From Congregibacter variabilis (GTDB lineage Bacteria > Pseudomonadota > Gammaproteobacteria > Pseudomonadales > Halieaceae): 64,000 nt of DNA. A program made the position numbers and the translations under genes. The notes under the pieces were generated by a model. That model worked only from the letters and a program-made list of their open reading frames with translations. It was not told where the DNA came from and searched no databases. Shown here one piece after another: positions 59,558-64,000 of the stretch (the first letter of the stretch is position 1; the number at the start of each line of letters is the position of its first letter). The DNA lies in assembly GCF_045689235.1 (NCBI RefSeq), contig NZ_CP136864.1, positions 1 to 64,000 on the forward strand. The letters are read 5' to 3'.

Positions 59558-59974
59558 TTAATCACGTAGGTAGTCGAGCAGTTCCTCAATGCCGGCCGTG
59601 GTGAGGTCCTTGTCGATGCTGCGCTGAATTAGTTTATCCAGAGGTTTGCGAAGATTTTTACGTAGCAGCCCCAGAAACGCTGGCGGGGCGATGAGTATCA
59701 ACTGTTCAAAATGCCGTTCGTTGTGCAATTCCTTCAGGCGCCGGGTCAATAAAAGCGCGAAGCTTTCAGCTTCGTGGGCGGTTGGAGACGTCGCCGGATC
59801 ATAGGAGCCATGCGGATCTCGAGACTTGCCCGCCGCGTCCGATGCCAGCTCACGATTCGAGAGGCGCGCCTCGGAGTGCACGAAATCTTCCTGCTCGCTC
59901 AGATGCTTGTAGATGTTGTGGCTTACAAAGATACGGGCGCGAGCGTTATTTGCGACGATGACACAGGTTTCCAT
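59558..59974 (-). CDS. Host-attachment-type protein (baeRF-like fold)
   Basis: The ATG at 59974, after AGAGGA, gives 138 residues beginning METCVIVANNARARIFVSHN. This N-terminus, with SNRELASDAAGKSRD and LILIAPPAFLGLLRKNL, matches the family annotated as protein required for attachment to host cells (AtsE type), related to archaeo-eukaryotic release-factor folds. No signal peptide or membrane segment is seen, so it is cytoplasmic and the attachment role is doubtful. It is convergent with the copper-protein gene, with 125 bp of DNA between them in which I see no clear terminator. Confidence 0.85.
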   Translation of the reverse strand: METCVIVANNARARIFVSHNIYKHLSEQEDFVHSEARLSNRELASDAAGKSRDPHGSYDPATSPTAHEAESFALLLTRRLKELHNERHFEQLILIAPPAFLGLLRKNLRKPLDKLIQRSIDKDLTTAGIEELLDYLRD

Positions 59975-60139
59975 AAGACGTCCTCTCAATGATTTACGAC
60001 TCGCCTTGGTGTGAAGATTTCAATTCACAGCTAGTGAAACTCGAGAGGTGATTAAAAAAAATAGGGAAAACTACTATCAGTGGTCAAATAGGGGCTAATC
60101 AAACGCGAGGGGTCATCTGCGTTTAGTTTGAAAGGCTTT

Positions 60140-60151
60140 GACAACGTTGTC
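60140..60151. promoter_or_regulatory. 12-bp palindrome resembling a LacI-family operator
   Basis: GACAACGTTGTC is a perfect palindrome with a central CG, as in many LacI-family operators. It lies within 59975-60260, upstream of the attachment-type gene and downstream of the nitroreductase. TTGACA (60138-60143) overlaps it but has no -10 at a good distance. No LacI-type gene is in the window. The rest of this gap shows no other feature. Confidence 0.3.
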
Positions 60152-60260
60152 GCAATTAGCACTCGCTCTGGGGGCAGTGGATACATGGCGGGCGCTGTGT
60201 GGGTCGCGCGCACACGAGAACGCTTGCTTCGGTGTCGTCTGTTGCTAGTGGAAATATTCC

Positions 60261-60965
60261 TTAATTAACAGGATTCGATCCACAGGGTTGCTCATCAAAG
60301 CCCAGAAATCGTGCGGCCTCATCTACGCTCTTGCGCTCAGACACAACAGTATTTGCTGGAAAGCTCTCGTCTGGCCAGCCCAGGGCTACGGCCTTCATGA
60401 TCACCTGATCGTCGGGGATCTGCGCATGTTCACGTACCACTGGCGACTGCATGATGCCCTGACTGTTGATGACAGCACCCAAGCCGCGCGACCAGGCTGC
60501 ATTCACTAGAGCCGTCGTTACCGCACCACAGTCAAAGGCAGTGTCGTCGCTGTCTGCCAGCACGCGGTCGTAGGTAACGATGATGCACACTGGCGCATCA
60601 AACTGACGAAAACCGCGCAGCACCCAATCCTGTCGTCCCTCTTTGTCCTCCCGCGCGATCCCCATGGCGGAAAACAACTGCTTGGCCACGCCCACCTGGC
60701 GCTCGCGATGATCTCCTGCAAAAGCTTGGCCAATGCGGAACTCCCGGGAATGTGGCACACCGGCCAGGTTGCGTTCGGTGTTGCCCTCCCGAATACGATT
60801 CAGCACCTCACCGGAGATGACGGTGAAGTTCCACGGCTGGGTGTTCATCGATGAGGGTGAACGCATGGCGATGCTCAGGATCTCTTTTATCAGCGCTTTT
60901 GGTACGGGGTCGGGTTTGTATCCCCGAATACTTCGGCGTCCAAGCAGGACATCGTCAAACTGCAT
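60261..60965 (-). CDS. Nitroreductase-family flavoprotein
   Basis: FMN-dependent NAD(P)H oxidoreductase of 234 residues. RRSIRGYKPDPVPKALIKEI and SPSSMNTQPWNFTVIS form the flavin site; GLGAVINSQGIMQSPVVREH and KAVALGWPDESFPAN give the C-terminal family motifs. It lacks the deiodinase lid seen in the gene at 55144. GGAG lies 9 bp before the ATG. It is third in a minus-strand group after the crotonase and the flavin-reductase-like protein, which hints at reductive treatment of an aromatic or nitro compound, but the substrate is unknown. Confidence 0.9.
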   Translation of the reverse strand: MQFDDVLLGRRSIRGYKPDPVPKALIKEILSIAMRSPSSMNTQPWNFTVISGEVLNRIREGNTERNLAGVPHSREFRIGQAFAGDHRERQVGVAKQLFSAMGIAREDKEGRQDWVLRGFRQFDAPVCIIVTYDRVLADSDDTAFDCGAVTTALVNAAWSRGLGAVINSQGIMQSPVVREHAQIPDDQVIMKAVALGWPDESFPANTVVSERKSVDEAARFLGFDEQPCGSNPVN

Positions 60966-61018
60966 CTGGATTTCTCCAATGGTTATCGTGAATGTTTATA
61001 AGGAATTTGCCCGCTAAT

Positions 61019-61615
61019 TCAGGGGCGTTCTCGGGTCATCATGCCGCCAAGTACACCGTAGTCAAGATAGCCCATGCGTGTAAGAGGCTCCATCGCCAAT
61101 GTGTCTACGAGGCCATTTTTGAGATAGCTGTCGTCGATGTGCACAGCAACAACCTGCCCTAGGACGAGGCTCCAGATCATCTCGCTCTCTTCTTCTCCGG
61201 GAAGCTCCACCGTTTTTAGATATCGACATTCCAGATGGGCCCGAGCTTGCGCAACACGCGGCGCTTTAATTAATCGGGATTCGACTTGCGTGAGTCCGGC
61301 CAGCTCAAATTCATTGACGTGAGCCGCTACGTGCTTTGCCGTGGCATTCACCTTGTCGATCAAATCTACCGAAGTAAAGTTACAGACGAAGTCTCCGGTG
61401 ACTTCGATATTGCGTTGGGAGTCTTTTTTGGAGCCGCTGGAAAAACCCACAATAGCCGGGCCGGTGGCCAGCAAGTTGAAGAAACTATAGGGCGCCAGGT
61501 TGGGAGTTCCATCTGCGTCGAGAGAGCTGATCCACCCTATAGGTCTTGGAGCTACTAAAGCCTTAAGAGGGTCATGAGGCAGACCGTGATCGTTAGTAGC
61601 TGTTTCGTAATACAT
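61019..61615 (-). CDS. Flavin reductase-like (split-barrel FMN-binding) protein
   Basis: The 198 residues fit the flavin reductase-like domain family: PLKALVAPRPIGWISSLDAD near the N-terminus, then NLAPYSFFNLLATGPAIVGF and a segment GDFVCNFTSVDLIDKVN. Such proteins reduce FMN with NAD(P)H to supply two-component oxygenases or act on small substrates. No oxygenase component is next to it. It lies between the crotonase (44-bp gap) and the nitroreductase (53-bp gap) on the same strand; no strong ribosome-binding site is seen before the ATG. Confidence 0.88.
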   Translation of the reverse strand: MYYETATNDHGLPHDPLKALVAPRPIGWISSLDADGTPNLAPYSFFNLLATGPAIVGFSSGSKKDSQRNIEVTGDFVCNFTSVDLIDKVNATAKHVAAHVNEFELAGLTQVESRLIKAPRVAQARAHLECRYLKTVELPGEEESEMIWSLVLGQVVAVHIDDSYLKNGLVDTLAMEPLTRMGYLDYGVLGGMMTRERP

Positions 61616-61659
61616 CTAACTAGACTCCGATGAATGGCAGTGAGCGCCTGTGGTGCCGG

Positions 61660-62328
61660 TTATGACATGCTTGCGAGGTCATCCTTCATTAACTTAAGAG
61701 TCTGGTCGCGCACCCGCAATTTGTTTGCCGCGTATTGAGCGGCAGGTAATTGCGCCAGATGTTTAGCAAGTTCCAGGCAGCGACTGTCTAGCTGCTCGGC
61801 GTCTACGACTTCATCAAAAAACCCAGCAGAAACAGCTTGTTCCGGGTTATAGACTTCTGACTGTAGTGCGACACGGGTTAGATGTTCTTTGACGATGCGT
61901 GAGGCTGTAAGCGCAACCAGGATAGGGGGGAGGTCCATACTAATCGCAGTTTCTGGCAGCGTGACTTTGAAATCCCCTCGAGTAGCTACTCGCGTGTCGC
62001 TAGCCATAACGACAAACGCCCCCATCGCGACGCAGTGGCCTGTGCATGCTGTAACGAGCGGCAGCGGGTAGCCTGTTAAACGGATCAGCAGCTCGAAACC
62101 TCGCTTTACCATTGCCTGGCCTTGCTCTATACCTTTTTTGAACTCGCCAAGATCAAAGCCTGCGGAGAACATACCATCGCGCCCGCGGATAATCACAGCG
62201 CCGGCGTTTTCACGCTCGGCTCTGTCCAGACCTGTATTCATGTCGTCTATAAACTGGTGTCCCACAACGTTAGCTTTACCATCGTCAAAATGCAGCATCA
62301 CCACGTTGTCTTGTTGGATGTATTCCAT
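61660..62328 (-). CDS. Crotonase-family protein (enoyl-CoA hydratase/isomerase)
   Basis: Acyl-CoA enzyme of 222 residues. The oxyanion-hole segments are RDGMFSAGFDL and TGHCVAMGAFVVMASD. Of the two glutamates of enoyl-CoA hydratase, the first is replaced (Phe105 at the aligned place) while the second is kept (Glu126 in KVTLPETAI). Retention of only that Glu is the pattern of delta3-delta2 enoyl-CoA isomerases, so isomerase is more likely than hydratase. It is shorter than usual (about 260) at the C-terminus. It starts the minus-strand group leading into the flavin reductase and nitroreductase. Confidence 0.9.
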   Translation of the reverse strand: MEYIQQDNVVMLHFDDGKANVVGHQFIDDMNTGLDRAERENAGAVIIRGRDGMFSAGFDLGEFKKGIEQGQAMVKRGFELLIRLTGYPLPLVTACTGHCVAMGAFVVMASDTRVATRGDFKVTLPETAISMDLPPILVALTASRIVKEHLTRVALQSEVYNPEQAVSAGFFDEVVDAEQLDSRCLELAKHLAQLPAAQYAANKLRVRDQTLKLMKDDLASMS

Positions 62329-62513
62329 GCGTCTGTCTACGTTAAGAAGAAGAGCGACGCATACTGCCAGTCGCCTTGGTGGTGGGCAACTCTTGCAATT
62401 GAGACGCTCAGCAATGCTACAGGTCTGCGATAAGTCGCACAGTTTTTAAGCAGAATTATCACCTTGTGCCTGCAGAGGGTTTATCATGGCCTCACTACGT
62501 CGAGGTTAAATGC

Positions 62514-63926
62514 ATGCTCATCAATACCCAAAGCCGACTGAAGCGAGCCCTCAGTCAAGCCGGCAGCTATGAAGAATGGATGTCCGCGGCACAGGACTAC
62601 GATCGCAGTAAGGGTCTTGATCGCTGGAGAGCAAAAGACTCCACGCGCCAGTACGATAACGTTTCGATTCGTATACGCCTCGATTCCCTGCAGAGTCTGA
62701 AAGCGCGACACGACATACGCGGTCTGTTGTATACGCTAAACGAGGGAATACACGGCAATATGGGCGGTATGGGACGCTCGGGCCTGTATGGACATGCCTT
62801 GTCGGGTACCAAAACCCTGATCGAAAATTACATCGAAGAAATTGTCGACACGCTCGAAATGCTCCATGAGGATAGCAGCGGGGAAATCAGCGACGAAGAA
62901 AAACTCGATTTTTTCCGCCGCGCCAGCCATTGCTTTGGGCGATCTGCATTTATGATGAGCGGCTCAGGGTCGCTGCTGTTCTTTCATGTCGGTGTCATTC
63001 GCGCTCTGGCGGAGGCTGAATTACTTCCCACCGTGCTCTCGGGGTCCAGTGGCGGGGCGATTGTCGGTAGCATTGTGTCCACACACACAGACAAAGAACT
63101 GCTGAAGTTGCTGCAGCCTGAGTATTTTATGCAGTACATTCCCAAAGAAGGAGACGAGCAGCACGCGTCACGCCTGGCTGAGTTAGAAGCAGCAGTTCAG
63201 CAGTTTATCCCTGATATTACGTTTCAGCAGGCTTTTGCCAAGACCGGTAGAGCCATGAATGTTTCCATAGCGCCAGCCGAGACACATCAGACGTCGCGGC
63301 TGCTTAACTCCATCACATCGCCTAGTGTGTTGATTCGCAGCGCCGTGATGGCGTCGGCCTCCGTGCCGGGTATTTTTCCGCCGGTAACTCTCGAGGCGCT
63401 CGATAGTCATGGTGAACGAAAGCACTATTTGGCTTCTCGCAAATGGGTGGATGGTTCGGTGAGTGACGATCTTCCAGCTAAGCGACTCGCAAGGTTGTAC
63501 GGTGTGAATCACTTTGTCGTCAGTCAGACCAATCCTCACGTGCTGCCATTTGTGACCGACGGACACCGTAAGCAAAGTGCTCGAGGAATCATCACGGAAG
63601 CAGGTCGTCGGTCTGCCAGGGAGTGGTTTAACGCCGTTACTCTGCTGGCGGAAAGGCTTGATCGAAAGGGTGGGGTGATCTCTCAGCGGGCAAGCCTGAT
63701 GCGATCGATCATTAATCAGGACTATGTCGGCGATATCAATATCTTGCCGGACTACACTTTCCAAAACCCTCTCAAGCTGTTGACCTTTCCTGGCGAGAAG
63801 AAGCTGCGCCAGCTCATTGCGACAGGTGAGCGATGCACCTGGCCCAAGCTTGAGATGATTCGCCTGCAAACGAGGATTAGCCGAACCCTGGATGTAATTC
63901 TTGCCCAGTACGACAAAGCGTCTTAG
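62514..63926 (+). CDS. Patatin-like lipase with DUF3336 N-terminal domain
   Basis: Serine lipase of the SDP1/Tgl3-5 type. From the ATG at 62514 (GAGG 8 bp upstream) it has 470 residues; a GTG at 62466 would add 16. The N-terminal DUF3336 region (about 10-130) has SYEEWMSAAQDYDRSKGLD and RHDIRGLLYTLNEGIHGNMG. The patatin core has the oxyanion loop MMSGSGSLLFFHVGV, nucleophile GSSGG in VLSGSSGGAIVGS and catalytic Asp in WVDGSVSDDLP. In fungi and plants this architecture hydrolyses triacylglycerol in lipid bodies; here it may mobilise storage wax ester or TAG, or act on phospholipid. Confidence 0.9.
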   Translation: MLINTQSRLKRALSQAGSYEEWMSAAQDYDRSKGLDRWRAKDSTRQYDNVSIRIRLDSLQSLKARHDIRGLLYTLNEGIHGNMGGMGRSGLYGHALSGTKTLIENYIEEIVDTLEMLHEDSSGEISDEEKLDFFRRASHCFGRSAFMMSGSGSLLFFHVGVIRALAEAELLPTVLSGSSGGAIVGSIVSTHTDKELLKLLQPEYFMQYIPKEGDEQHASRLAELEAAVQQFIPDITFQQAFAKTGRAMNVSIAPAETHQTSRLLNSITSPSVLIRSAVMASASVPGIFPPVTLEALDSHGERKHYLASRKWVDGSVSDDLPAKRLARLYGVNHFVVSQTNPHVLPFVTDGHRKQSARGIITEAGRRSAREWFNAVTLLAERLDRKGGVISQRASLMRSIINQDYVGDINILPDYTFQNPLKLLTFPGEKKLRQLIATGERCTWPKLEMIRLQTRISRTLDVILAQYDKAS

Positions 63927-63939
63927 CTTTGAGCTTTGA

Positions 63940-64000
63940 TCAGGACTCCTTCAGCTGGCCCAGAGCGGCGGAGTCCGCGCCAAGATCCTGTTTCGGCGCT
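63940..64000 (-). CDS. C-terminal end of an unidentified gene
   Basis: On the minus strand an open frame enters from the right edge and ends at a TGA (63942-63940), giving ...APKQDLGADSAALGQLKES. It is convergent with the patatin gene, whose stop is only 13 bp away. Twenty residues are too few to name it. Confidence 0.4.
   Translation of the reverse strand, partial: APKQDLGADSAALGQLKES

Noticed and set aside
63183..63869. 228-codon frame antisense to the patatin gene
   Set aside because: Opposite the conserved lipase core, with no motifs of its own.

Overview
The window is an unbroken stretch of a proteobacterial chromosome. The gene order rpsB-tsf-pyrH-frr-uppS-cdsA-dxr-rseP-bamA-skp-lpxD-fabZ-lpxA-lpxB-rnhB-dnaE, the alaS-lysC-csrA-tRNA-Ser block (as in Pseudomonas) and the lipid A genes show a Gram-negative gammaproteobacterium. 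The TonB receptor, sulfatase, CaiB-type CoA transferase, iodotyrosine-deiodinase-like flavoprotein and redoxin/copper-oxygenase chimera suggest a marine heterotroph of the OM60/NOR5 group (Halieaceae). That placement is an inference from gene content; no 16S rRNA gene is present. I see no insertion sequence, prophage or CRISPR array.

Layout. (1) 1-5035, minus strand: nth (cut by the left edge), dapC, glnD, map. (2) 5163-24022, plus strand: a structured rpsB leader, then the conserved translation, isoprenoid, outer-membrane and lipid A run, ending with dnaE and a coupled DUF1244 gene. (3) 24098-29996: a periplasmic sulfatase, then a convergent RND efflux pair. (4) 30118-41231: an accessory catabolic block with a CoA transferase, HMG-CoA-lyase-type enzyme, ATP-dependent hydantoinase/oxoprolinase-type HyuA and HyuB, a cysteine hydrolase, a PrpR-type sigma54 activator and a TonB receptor. 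(5) 41259-50215: a PAS-GGDEF-EAL protein, gcvP, a serine hydrolase, greB, an M23 peptidase and a secreted protein of unknown function. (6) 50357-55989: a YcaR-like protein, HIT protein, alaS, lysC, csrA, an iodotyrosine-deiodinase-like enzyme and tRNA-Ser(GCU). (7) 55990-56240: a partial copy of the tRNA 3' end and terminator, separated from the tRNA by a hairpin-rich segment. (8) 56241-64000: an SMP-30 protein, a redoxin/cytochrome c/copper-monooxygenase/EF-hand chimera, a host-attachment-type protein, a nitroreductase/flavin-reductase/crotonase group, a DUF3336 patatin lipase and the tail of one more gene.

Most unusual is block 4. Upstream of the CoA transferase are three direct repeats in exact 18-bp register (30118-30171), about 100 bp before a candidate sigma54 -24/-12 promoter (30269-30285). 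A second and better -24/-12 match (38646-38662) lies inside the 3' end of the activator gene, 46 bp before the TonB-receptor start. The activator, which is encoded in the same run, has GAFTSS in place of the canonical GAFTGA loop. The enzymes suggest ATP-driven opening of a cyclic amide, removal of nitrogen, CoA activation and retro-aldol cleavage, with uptake through the TonB receptor. The substrate is unknown.

Many starts are TTG or GTG, and three gene pairs (dxr/rseP, dnaE/DUF1244, hydrolase/activator) share a TTGA stop-start overlap. Function calls rest on motifs read by eye; no database search was possible.
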